Positions 1-9,691 of a stretch of DNA of 64,000 bases are shown here, in pieces. The notes beneath the pieces are model-generated. The model was not told where the DNA came from, did no database searches, and saw nothing but the letters and a program-made list of their open reading frames with translations. The stretch is from Helichrysum umbraculigerum (Eukaryota; Streptophyta; Magnoliopsida; Asterales; Asteraceae): positions 496,001-560,000 of the forward strand of contig CATIUR010000014.1 in NCBI GenBank assembly GCA_949592205.1, given 5' to 3'. How positions within the stretch are numbered: position 1 is the stretch's first letter; the number at the start of each line of letters is the position of its first letter. The translations under genes were made by a program, and so were the position numbers.

Positions 1-208
1 TGGAATCAAGGAATGTTTGACAGCTGGATAAATACTCTGATATGGAATGTTTAAAAATAAGTGTTTTTGAAATTAAATAACATCCCAATCATGTTAATTT
101 GAATTGTTTTGATATTTCATATACATTTATATTGTGAAATGTTCATTTAAAACCTACGCTTCCGAAGTAAATCATACTTTACATGGTATGTAAATGAGGG
201 GTGTTATA
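1..208 (+). repeat. 3' end of the left LTR of the outer element
   Basis: The stretch ends GGGTGTTATA, a one-base variant of the GGGTGTTACA expected as the inverse of the right LTR start TGTAACACCC. A primer site begins three bases later. This LTR end does not resemble either half of the 14287-16412 structure, which shows that the right LTR has lost its normal 3' part. Confidence 0.6.
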
Positions 209-2131
209 AGTTGGTATCAGAGCATAGGTTTGGGTGAATTGAGCATTGGTAAGTGTTCAATCCCAAATCTATTTTGTGTGAAGTCAAACATTCCTGGTGT
301 GGGATTAGTTGTGATATGAGAATTAGTTAGTGTGATATATACTAACGCGTAACAACTTGTGAGATTGTTGTTTTGAATACAGAGATGGTAACACATGAGT
401 ACTGACCAGTACTCTCAGCAATTCTGCTATATCAGGTAATCCTCGATAAGTTTACTTGGATTTACCCTAATTTGAATTGCTTGCTTTACGATGATAATTA
501 GTAGTAAAGTAAATTGATTCAGACTGATATGATTCCCCAGTTATGAGTTATTTGATAACTGTGTTATGTGTTGGGGGTAATGATTAGAATACTAAATGAA
601 ACATTTAGTGATATGAGTAGTTCTGACTGAACTTTGAATTTCAAAATATGTGTTAAACTGTGTAGACACGTTGTTGACCAAGATATAACAGTAATGTTAT
701 TTGAATTTGAGTGTGTTTACTACACATAAATAAAGTATAAAATCAATGGTATGATTTTGATATACTAAATGCAAGGTGGTTATAAATCCTTGTTAATGCA
801 TTATGTGATAGTTATGTAAAGTATAATTGCTCCTTCGGGAGAATACTTGAAAATGTGGCTAGAAATATTATGTTGGCCATGATCACATGAGAGAATGAAA
901 CATATATGAATATGTTGATAAAATACACAGATCCTAATGTGTGTTTGATGATTATTTAGCTATTAAGCTATTTGAGTAAATAAAGAAAATTACAGTGAAG
1001 AATGTGAGTATATTCTTGAAGTATGTGGACTGTAATTTTGTGTTTATTTGAGAGAAAGAAATAATATGTTTTCTTGGTTAAATGAAAACTAGTAATTAAC
1101 ATGAGAACGTCGAAATAATGACGTAGGGAATGACTTGATTAAAATGTCATTGATATGTGTTTAGTTGTTATGTGAATTGAGGCATATGAAAATGCCGAAA
1201 TGTTGACATGATCTGTTATGATATTAACATGCAACTACCTGTTATAGGAACCATGGCGAGTAGAAATGTTTATAACATACTGTTAAAGGAGGTATGTGAA
1301 ATTACTTGCCCGACAAAATGGAAAGGTTTAATACAATATGGGTTAAAAATATATTATAAGAAAATGAATGTGATGGGCTACGTGTTTGGAATTACACGTA
1401 AATTGATTATGATAATGGTACCTGACATTGTGCCGTGTGTTGAAACTATGAAAATAGATTACCATATGTTTAGGATTTCAGAAAATTGGATACTGACTGG
1501 TGTCAGTGGTTAAAATGAAATTCTAAGAGATAGAGACATGTAAAAGATTGAGATGTATAGTTATGACTGTAACTTGCTTATGTTGAGTTAAGTTCAAATG
1601 TAGCAAGTTGATTGTTAATTATGTTTCTATTATCAAAAGTTATCCAGCATGATTTAACTGTTTTTGTGCCATGAAATAATATGGTAGATGTTAATTAAAC
1701 GAAGTCATATTAAGTATATTTAATATGAAATAGCCAAACAAGGGAAAGGTGAAAAACATAATCCAGCAACGCCTGATCACCGTTGTTATATTATGCTATG
1801 TCGCCTGAAATTGTTGGGGCTATCAAGTATTAAAGAGATTTAATATAATTGCGAAAATATGTATGAACTTGGGTAAAAGTACTTGTTGGTAGAATGATGC
1901 TACCTAGTAAAATTGAAAAGTACAAGTTATATTATACTTGCAATTGTGATGAATATGTTGAAACACATAAGTAACAAATTAAATTTTGTTGAAAGATAAT
2001 TGTTTGAATTATAGGGTTGAAATACCCATTTGTGTGATATATATATAGTGTCCAAATGGATTACTATGATGTGTATGGCTTGTACTGAGCTAAGTTTGTG
2101 GATTAATGACTCTGTCAGTATAAATGGAATC
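209..2131 (+). repeat. Non-coding internal region of outer element, left part
   Basis: AT-rich DNA with many short TATGTGAAAT-like words. No retroviral protein motif was found in any frame. There is a small hairpin, CTCCTTCGGGAG, near 829-840. The region stops at the Tekay insertion; 2127-2131 is the left copy of its GAATC target duplication. Confidence 0.6.
211..223 (+). other. Primer-binding site of outer LTR element
   Basis: TTGGTATCAGAGC is complementary to the 3' end of plant initiator methionine tRNA, the usual minus-strand primer of Ty3/gypsy and Ty1/copia elements. It lies two bases after the LTR end. Confidence 0.8.
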
Positions 2132-2798
2132 TGTGACAACCGTCAATTTAGGACTATAATTTAGTGTCTAATCAAGTTTTAACACGTGTAATTAGTTCTG
2201 TGTTAGGCTAATTAATGTATCAACTATTATATATATTGTTGAATATATATCTACAATTATGCGATTTGTTTAAATCGTACGAGTTTCAAATCGAATGAAT
2301 TTCGATACAATAAATACGGACGTTGGTGAACAATTGATCTAAGTAATACAAGGATTTTTAATAAAGTTTTTGTACTTAAAAATATTATGTCAATAATATT
2401 TTGTATCCAAGTTTTATCACACAATTTAAAATGTAAAACGCGCAAACAAATTAACTTACCTTTTTATAATTCAAATATAATGTGATTAGTAAAATATCTA
2501 AATAAAATATGGCGTAATAAATTGTATTTTAAAATGTTCCAATCAATATTTAAAATAATTATTTAACGTTTAAACGACGGAACAAACGAACACCGCACGG
2601 AGCGGAAACGCGGGGCGAAAATGGGGATTTAATCTCCCACTTCCACCCACTTTTCCTTCATTTCTCTTTTTCTCTATCTCTCTCCTCTCTTATTTCTCTA
2701 TCTCTCTCCTCTCTTATTTCTCTCAAACAACCAACACCAAAAATCAACGAAAAACGCAAAATAAACATACTAAACAACCTCGGATCTTCAAGCCCCTT

Positions 2799-2806
2799 TA
2801 TAAATA
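2799..2806 (+). promoter_or_regulatory. Candidate TATA box of Tekay 5' LTR
   Basis: TATAAATA follows a pyrimidine-rich stretch and precedes CG-rich sequence; the same site is at 10335-10342 in the 3' LTR. If real, transcription would start near 2830, leaving an unusually long R-U5 of about 1.9 kb. This is inferred from motif only. Confidence 0.4.
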
Positions 2807-3024
2807 AACGACCACCTCGCGACGATCTACAATCCTACCTTTCCGGAATTTCATTTCGGCGATTTGTAAGTTTCCGACACAACTCCGAAAACTCTCGTTT
2901 TTAAGTTTTATAACTTACTAGTTATTTGTATAACCTTGTAATGTCCTAAAATGGGTTGGGTAAAAATATTAGGCCGATCGATGGCCGGAAAACGCGTTTT
3001 TGGAGTTGAAACTCCGATCAGACC

Positions 3025-3300
3025 CCGTACGTCGCATTTGGCCTGGAGCAAATGCGACGTAGCGACCTACGTCGCACTATACCCCCACGTCGCATATAGC
3101 GACGCAGCTTACTACGTCGCATTGACTTGCGAACGTCGCACATAGCGACGCAGACCTTAACGTCGCAAATCGAACCTACGTCGCATTAGCGACGTAGCAC
3201 CCTACGTCGCTATTGATTTAGCACTGTCGACTTTAGCGACGCAACCCTCTTCGTCGCAAAACCCTACGTCGCAGCCTACGTCGCAGGCTACGTCGCACAA
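3025..3300. repeat. CGTCGC word array in Tekay LTR (copy at about 10561-10836)
   Basis: I count 12 CGTCGC and 5 inverse GCGACG words in about 275 bp, mostly as TACGTCGCA or TAGCGACG with irregular spacing. The two orientations can pair into several alternative hairpins. The block is rich in CG in an AT-rich element and is preserved in both LTRs. Confidence 0.9.
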
Positions 3301-3429
3301 ACCAGAACCTCAAAAACTCAGATTTTTACTAAGTGTCGAGGCTCGGAATTTTATCACTTGATTTCACTCAAATTCAAGTCCGGATGCGTTTTTCCTTAAA
3401 GCAATATAGTAGAAATAAAAATTTTCCAA

Positions 3430-3540
3430 GCTGACCTGGCAGCTCGACCCCAGCCAGGGGCTCTGCCCCTTGGACCCCGCCAGGGGCTGCCGCCCCTTGG
3501 ACCCCGCTAACCAGGGGCGCTGCCCCCGGACCCCGTACTT
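3430..3540. repeat. GC-rich hairpin block in Tekay LTR (copy at about 10970-11080)
   Basis: Repeats of CAGGGGCTCTGCCCC, CAGGGGCTGCCGCCCC and CAGGGGCGCTGCCCC, each nearly self-complementary and separated by TTGGACCCCGC. A related block lies in opposite orientation at about 35360-35530. Confidence 0.8.
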
Positions 3541-4768
3541 AGATTCCGTAAGCACATTTTTACACCAAATGTCAAACTTGTACAACTTCAAAACGCTTAC
3601 GCGATACAACTTTTCAATCATAATTGGAATTTACTTTTCAAGTATAACACTTCTAAATCAATGAGATAACATCAAGACTATTGTTGCAAGTAATCACCAA
3701 CGGGCCGTACACGTTTTCAAAACATACTTCAAAGATCAAACAAGTCGTTGTAACTTGTATCAAGTCAATCAAACAAGTCGTAGTAACTTGTAACAATACA
3801 ATCAACCAAATCGGGGTAATTTGGACATCAAGTTAAACAAACAATTTAAATGGTAGTCTTTCGAGATACCGGCACAATTAATAACACTTCAAGTGTCGTG
3901 GACACATTCAGGTTTCAAGCCTTTGGACTTCAATTCACCGCTAATAACTTCAAGTTTATTAAATTAAACACTTCAAGACTCAGGTGAGTTTCATAGCCCC
4001 ATTTTCACTGCTTTACAACTAGGGGTGTGATATTACTACTCGATTTTGTTTTACAAGTAGAACGCAAGTGATAAACTTCAAATACTACATGAGTTTCAAG
4101 CTAATCAATTTAAAGTCCTCCATAAGCATAGTCTCTAGTATTTTATAGCGTGAATGTTAGTATATGATATCATATGGGATTGACAATCCTCATCCGGGTT
4201 AGCACGCACTAACCGGTCAAACGGATGTATTAGCATTTGGGAAGACGAGTGTTGATTAGGCACTCGTAGGAGGCATTTCAAGTTAGGTTTCCTTAATTGG
4301 GCCTGACAAATCAAGTTAAGCTCAGACTATGTGCTCATGGACAGTATAACTTTTATTTTGCTTAATTGCATTTTAAATTCAATATAAATCTTGCGGTTCT
4401 TACAACTATACATTGACATACAAACCTGTGAGCTCACCAGCGTTTTCGCTGACCCATTTTAGTATTTATCACAGGTACCCAGCAGTAGTTTGGCTGCACA
4501 AGCAGGAATTATTAGCTCGAGTCAGCATACATACAACTAGAGATTGGACTGCATTATTATATTTTGTAAAAGTAATTATGCTATGTAATCTCTCAAATTT
4601 CAGGAATCGAGCTAATGTAACTATATTTTGATGTAAACATTTACTTTATCTATACAAGTTTAAAACGACGCATATAGTGGTCGTTCATTATATCTTGTGC
4701 TTTGTATATTGATTAGTGACACCCAAATCAAGCTTCCGCAAATCAGTAAATTTGGGGGTGTCACAGAT

Positions 4769-4781
4769 TGGTATCAGAGCC
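4769..4781 (+). other. Primer-binding site of Tekay element
   Basis: TGGTATCAGAGCC, complementary to the 3' end of initiator methionine tRNA, three bases after the 5' LTR. Confidence 0.9.
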
Positions 4782-5214
4782 TAAGGTTATAGTGAACTAG
4801 GTTGCATTTAGTGGGCCTAGACTATGACCGTTAGGCAGTATTCCTTATTAGTTATGACTAGTTCAGGGATTACATCATACGACTTTAATTTAACATAGCC
4901 TGATCAACTATGTACAATTAAAGAAAGATGATGTGAAATCTGAAAGAGTTATGTTGAACAGGAATGCATTAGTTGACTCTGACCTCGAGAGAAACGGGAC
5001 TCAAAACACGTCTGTGCTAGACACTCAATAGGTTGTTATGTGATATACATATATACATGAATAGACCTCATTACAACTTTAGGCTATATTATATTATATG
5101 AATATAGGCCTCTTTCTTTCAAACGTTTTGTCTCGAAATGACAAACACACCACTAGTTCATCATACTCGGACTAGTATCTTATTTCATTTCCTTGTTCTT
5201 TCTTACTCAGCATC

Positions 5215-8200
5215 ATGCCTCCACGTCGTCAAATTACCCTTAGCGAAGCTGAAATCGCGGGAATCATTGCCCGCAGTGTGACCGAAGCCTTGGCTACCCG
5301 AACACCACCCGGTAGCGAGGACACAGCAACCAATACTCCACCGCCCAAACCCTGCTCCTATAAGGACTTTCTTAGCTGTAAACCGCTATACTTCAAGGGC
5401 ACGGAAGGTGCCATTGGCTTAATCCGTTGGATTGAGCGCATGGAATCTGTTTTCAGTCTCTGCGACTGCACTGAGAACAACAAGGTCAAATTCGCTGCTT
5501 ACACCTTTCAGGAAGGTGCACTCACGTGGTGGAAAACCCACGCAAACTCTGTAGGCCTCGAGATTGCAAACCGACTTCCTTGGGTCGAACTGAAGAAGAA
5601 ACTGACAGAAAAGTACTGTCCTGAAGAAGAATTGCACAGGCTGGAGGAAGAATTCTGGCATCTGGAGGTGCAGGGAAATGATGTTGCTGATTATACCACC
5701 AAGTTTCAACAGTTTGCTCTATTATGCCCAGGTTTAGTCGAACCAGAAAGTAAGGGCATTAAGAAATACATTCGTGGACTTCCCGAGAACATCCAGGGAA
5801 ACGTTGCTTCATCCAAACCAACTACTACTGAGAGTGCCATTCGATTGGCCCACGAACTCATGGCTCTAGTTGTCAGCCGTGAGACCTCCAACACCTCATC
5901 CTCCAACAACAACAAACGCAAATCCACTGAACACCACCATAACTCAAACAAGAAAAACAATGCCATCCAAGTCTACAACGCCAACTCTGAAACCACCCGC
6001 AGCTACACCGGGGACAGGCCTTATTGTCCCAAGTGTAACTACCACCATTTTGGTCAGTGCGGTACTCCTTGCAACAACTGCAGGAGGTACGGGCATTTGA
6101 CTAAGGATTGCCGAACCCCCAAATCCAACAACAACCTTTCTGACAAAAATGCCCGACAACCTAAGTCCTGCTACGAATGTGGAAACCCTGGACACTTTAG
6201 GGATTCTTGTCCAAAATTGAAGAACAAGGGCAACAACAACAACCACCGCAACAACAATAACACCAAAAGTAGCGCCTTCGTGATCAACTCAGGAGACGCC
6301 CGTCAGGACCCGAATGTGGTCACGGGTATGTTCCTCCTCAACAATTTAACTGCTTCCATACTGTTTGATACTGGTGCCGATAGGAGTTTTATTTCCGATG
6401 AATTTTGCCCTCTACTTGACATTACACCTGTTGCTTTAGACGTTAAGTACACCGTAGAGTTAGCAAATGGCAAGCTGATAGAAACCGATAGTGTGATACC
6501 TAATTGCACTTTAAATCTAGCCGACGAAACCTTCTCCATAGATCTTATGCCTATTGAAATAGGGAGTTTCGATGCCATCGTAGGCATGGACTGGTTGTCC
6601 AAACATCGAGCCGAAATCATCTGCTACGACAAAATTGTTCGCATACCTCTCACTGTCGGTAGAACCCTAGTCATACAGGGGGAGACCGGAGGGACGAGGC
6701 TTAACATCATATCTTGTCTTAAGACCCGAAAATTTCTGAAAAAGGGTTATCCATCAATCCTCGCGCACATCATGGAGAAAAAGTCGGAGGAGAAGCGACT
6801 TGAGGATGTTCCAATTGTTCGAGACTTTCCAGAAGTCTTTCCTGAAGAACTACCTGGTCTACCACCACCAAGACAGGTTGAGTTCTCAATCGATCTTGTA
6901 CCAGGTGCTGCGCCTGTGGCCCGAGCACCATACCGTTTAGCTCCATCTGAACTTCAGGAGCTGTCCACCCAGTTACAGGAACTCCTGGAACGAGGGTTTA
7001 TCAGGCCGAGTTCTTCACCCTGGGGAGCTCCAGTCCTATTTGTTAAGAAGAAAGATGGTTCTTTTCGAATGTGTATCGACTATCGAGAGTTGAACAAGTT
7101 AACTGTCAAGAACCGGTATCCACTTCCTCGAATCGATGATTTGTTCGACCAACTTCAAGGGTCGAGTTGTTATTCAAAGATTGATCTCCGATCCGGTTAT
7201 CACCAATTACGTGTCCGAGATGCCGATATTCCAAAAACCGCTTTCAGAACCCGTTACGGGCATTACGAATTCCAAGTGATGCCATTCGGCCTAACCAATG
7301 CACCGGCTGTATTCATGGACCTTATGAATCGGGTGTGTAAACCTTACCTTGACAAGTTTGTCATTGTCTTCATCGATGACATCCTCATATATTCACGAAG
7401 CAAAGAAGAACATGCGCAACACCTCAGAACCATCCTTGAACTACTTAAACACGAGGAGCTCTATGCCAAGTTCTCTAAGTGTGAGTTCTGGATCAAAACC
7501 GTTCAATTTCTTGGTCACGTGATTGACAGTCAGGGGATTCACGTCGACCCGTCAAAAATCGAGGCTATCAAAGACTGGCAATCGCCAACCACTCCGACCG
7601 AAGTACGGCAGTTTTTGGGACTGGCCGGATACTATCGACGCTTCATTGAAAATTTCTCCAAAATAGCCATACCACTCACGACTTTGACCCAGAAAGACAA
7701 AAAGTTTGACTGGACTGATAAACAAGAATCGGCATTCCAACTCTTAAAACAAAAGCTTTGCAGTGCTCCTATCCTATCTTTACCCGAAGGCACCGATGAC
7801 TTCGTGGTATACTGCGATGCTTCTCATCAAGGTCTCGGTTGTGTGCTTATGCAACGAGACAAAGTCATAGCTTATGCTTCCCGACAGCTCAAGATTCATG
7901 AAAAGAATTACACCACCCACGACCTCGAGCTAGGAGCTGTCGTTTTTGCCCTCAAAATATGGAGACATTACCTTTACGGTACCAGGTGTACAATTTTTAC
8001 CGACCATAAAAGCCTTCAACACATATTCGATCAGAAGGATCTCAACATGAGGCAACGTCGATGGGTCGAGTTACTTACGGATTACGACTGCGAACTCAAA
8101 TATCATCCAGGCAAAGCAAATGTTGTTGCTGACGCCCTCAGTCGAAAAGAGCGAGTGAAACCACTTCGGGTTCGAGCCCTCAGTATGACCATTCACAACA

Positions 8201-9657
8201 ATTTAAACATTCAAATCCTCACTGCTCAACTCGAAGCCTTAAAACCCGAAAATGTCAAAGATGAAGCCTTGCGGGGCATGGATAAACAGTTCGAAATCAA
8301 ACCTAACGGGATTAGGTATTTCTCAAACCGAATCTGGTTGCCTAAATTTGGGAACCTACGAGACTTAGTGATGGATGAAGCTCACAAGTCCAAATATTCT
8401 ATCCATCCGGGATCCGATAAAATGTACCACGGCATCAAGGACTTCTACTGGTGGCCGAACATGAAAGCCGAAATCGCCACCTATGTCAGCAAATGCCTTA
8501 CTTGCTCCAAGGTCAAAATCGAATATCAAAAACCTTCTGGTTTACTTCAACAACCCAGTCTTCCGGAATGGAAATGGGAACAAATTGCCATGGACTTCAT
8601 AACCAAACTACCCAAATCCTCAAGCGGTTGCGATTCCATTTGGGTGATCGTGGATCGTCTCACAAAATCTGCTCACTTCCTGGCAATCAAGGAATCCGAC
8701 AAAATGGAACGCCTCACCAACATTTATCTGAAGGAAATCGTGACCAAACACGGTGTTCCAATCTCAATTATCTCCGATAGAGATAGTCGTTTCACTTCAC
8801 AATTTTGGCAATCACTTCAAAAATCTCTGGGTACTCGACTTGATATGAGTACCGCATATCATCCTCAAACCGACGGCCAAAGTGAACGAACCATTCAAAC
8901 ACTGGAAGACATGCTACGGGCCTGCGTAGTAGACTTCGGTGTAAACTGGGAAAAACATCTACCATTGTGCGAGTTCTCGTACAACAACAGTTATCATACC
9001 AGCATCAAAGCTGCACCTTTCGAGGCACTGTACGGTCGTAAGTGCCGGTCACCTATCTGTTGGACCGAAGTTGGAGATAGCCAACTCACAGGTCCAGAAA
9101 TCATTCACGAGACGACCGAGAGAATCGTTGAAATTCAAAACAAACTCAAAGCCGCGCGTGATCGTCAGAAAAGTTATGCTGACGTGAGACGCAAACCACT
9201 CGAGTTCCAGGTTGGGGATCGAGTTCTACTCAAAGTATCGCCTTGGAAAGGCGTAATCCGATTTGGCAAACGAGGGAAGTTGAATCCCAGATACATTGGA
9301 CCATTCGAGATCCTCGAAAGAATTGGTCCAGTGGCTTATCGATTGCAGCTGCCATCCGAACTCAGCAGCGTGCATCCCACATTTCATGTTTCAAATCTGA
9401 AGAAGTGTCTGTCTGATGAGGCACTTATCATTCCACTCGATGAAATTCGAGTTGACGAAAAACTTCACTTTGTTGAGGAACCCGCTGAAATCATGGACCG
9501 TGAGGTCAAACAACTTAAACAAAGTCGTATTCCCATTGTCAAGGTTAGGTGGAATTCGCGGCGCGGTCCGGAATTCACCTGGGAACGAGAAGACCAAATG
9601 CGACTCAAGTATCCTCAACTCTTCACTGATTCAACGTCAAACACAACTTCAACATAA
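5215..9657 (+). CDS. Gag-Pol polyprotein with chromodomain (Tekay chromovirus)
   Basis: One 1480-aa frame. In order: Gag capsid-like region (about 60-200, with tryptophan pair near 105); two CCHC zinc knuckles (about 286-299 and 319-332); aspartic protease with DTGA (about 385); reverse transcriptase with FIDD (721-722); RNase H beginning around YCDASHQG (868) with TDHKSL near 930; integrase with HHCC zinc finger (about 1057-1098) and catalytic D1127, D1188, E1224 (35 residues between the last two); GPF/Y-like module; and a C-terminal chromodomain (about 1426-1470, ending around VRWNSRRGPEFTWE). Chromodomain placement identifies the Tekay/Del clade. Gag and Pol are in one frame with no internal stop. 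The ATG at 5215 follows a 430-bp leader and is the first in frame. Products would make virus-like particles, copy the RNA and integrate it, with the chromodomain steering insertion to heterochromatin. Confidence 0.96.
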   Translation: MPPRRQITLSEAEIAGIIARSVTEALATRTPPGSEDTATNTPPPKPCSYKDFLSCKPLYFKGTEGAIGLIRWIERMESVFSLCDCTENNKVKFAAYTFQEGALTWWKTHANSVGLEIANRLPWVELKKKLTEKYCPEEELHRLEEEFWHLEVQGNDVADYTTKFQQFALLCPGLVEPESKGIKKYIRGLPENIQGNVASSKPTTTESAIRLAHELMALVVSRETSNTSSSNNNKRKSTEHHHNSNKKNNAIQVYNANSETTRSYTGDRPYCPKCNYHHFGQCGTPCNNCRRYGHLTKDCRTPKSNNNLSDKNARQPKSCYECGNPGHFRDSCPKLKNKGNNNNHRNNNNTKSSAFVINSGDARQDPNVVTGMFLLNNLTASILFDTGADRSFISDEFCPLLDITPVALDVKYTVELANGKLIETDSVIPNCTLNLADETFSIDLMPIEIGSFDAIVGMDWLSKHRAEIICYDKIVRIPLTVGRTLVIQGETGGTRLNIISCLKTRKFLKKGYPSILAHIMEKKSEEKRLEDVPIVRDFPEVFPEELPGLPPPRQVEFSIDLVPGAAPVARAPYRLAPSELQELSTQLQELLERGFIRPSSSPWGAPVLFVKKKDGSFRMCIDYRELNKLTVKNRYPLPRIDDLFDQLQGSSCYSKIDLRSGYHQLRVRDADIPKTAFRTRYGHYEFQVMPFGLTNAPAVFMDLMNRVCKPYLDKFVIVFIDDILIYSRSKEEHAQHLRTILELLKHEELYAKFSKCEFWIKTVQFLGHVIDSQGIHVDPSKIEAIKDWQSPTTPTEVRQFLGLAGYYRRFIENFSKIAIPLTTLTQKDKKFDWTDKQESAFQLLKQKLCSAPILSLPEGTDDFVVYCDASHQGLGCVLMQRDKVIAYASRQLKIHEKNYTTHDLELGAVVFALKIWRHYLYGTRCTIFTDHKSLQHIFDQKDLNMRQRRWVELLTDYDCELKYHPGKANVVADALSRKERVKPLRVRALSMTIHNNLNIQILTAQLEALKPENVKDEALRGMDKQFEIKPNGIRYFSNRIWLPKFGNLRDLVMDEAHKSKYSIHPGSDKMYHGIKDFYWWPNMKAEIATYVSKCLTCSKVKIEYQKPSGLLQQPSLPEWKWEQIAMDFITKLPKSSSGCDSIWVIVDRLTKSAHFLAIKESDKMERLTNIYLKEIVTKHGVPISIISDRDSRFTSQFWQSLQKSLGTRLDMSTAYHPQTDGQSERTIQTLEDMLRACVVDFGVNWEKHLPLCEFSYNNSYHTSIKAAPFEALYGRKCRSPICWTEVGDSQLTGPEIIHETTERIVEIQNKLKAARDRQKSYADVRRKPLEFQVGDRVLLKVSPWKGVIRFGKRGKLNPRYIGPFEILERIGPVAYRLQLPSELSSVHPTFHVSNLKKCLSDEALIIPLDEIRVDEKLHFVEEPAEIMDREVKQLKQSRIPIVKVRWNSRRGPEFTWEREDQMRLKYPQLFTDSTSNTTST

Positions 9658-9680
9658 ATTTCGGGACGAAATTCTTCTAA

Positions 9681-9691
9681 CAGGGGGAGAA
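9681..9691 (+). other. Polypurine tract of Tekay element
   Basis: CAGGGGGAGAA ends directly against the 3' LTR start. It is the expected plus-strand primer, preceded by the TTCGGGACGAAATT motif typical of plant gypsy elements. Confidence 0.9.

Larger units (their letters stand above)
2132..4765 (+). repeat. 5' LTR of Tekay element
   Basis: This is a 2634-bp LTR. Compared with its partner it has an extra 24-bp copy of a pyrimidine-rich CTCTCTCC/TTATTTCTC segment near 2700-2725. Notable parts are a candidate TATA box at 2799-2806, a CGTCGC-rich block at about 3025-3300, and a GC-rich hairpin block at about 3440-3540. The small frames inside it occur identically in both LTRs and look non-coding. 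Confidence 0.93.

Noticed and set aside
1208..1513. 101-aa reading frame in the outer LTR element
   Set aside because: No recognisable domain, AT-rich composition like its surroundings, and no homologous frame in the related minus-strand element.
5419..9618. Minus-strand and alternative-frame ORFs across the Tekay polyprotein
   Set aside because: Shadows of the 1480-aa Gag-Pol frame.
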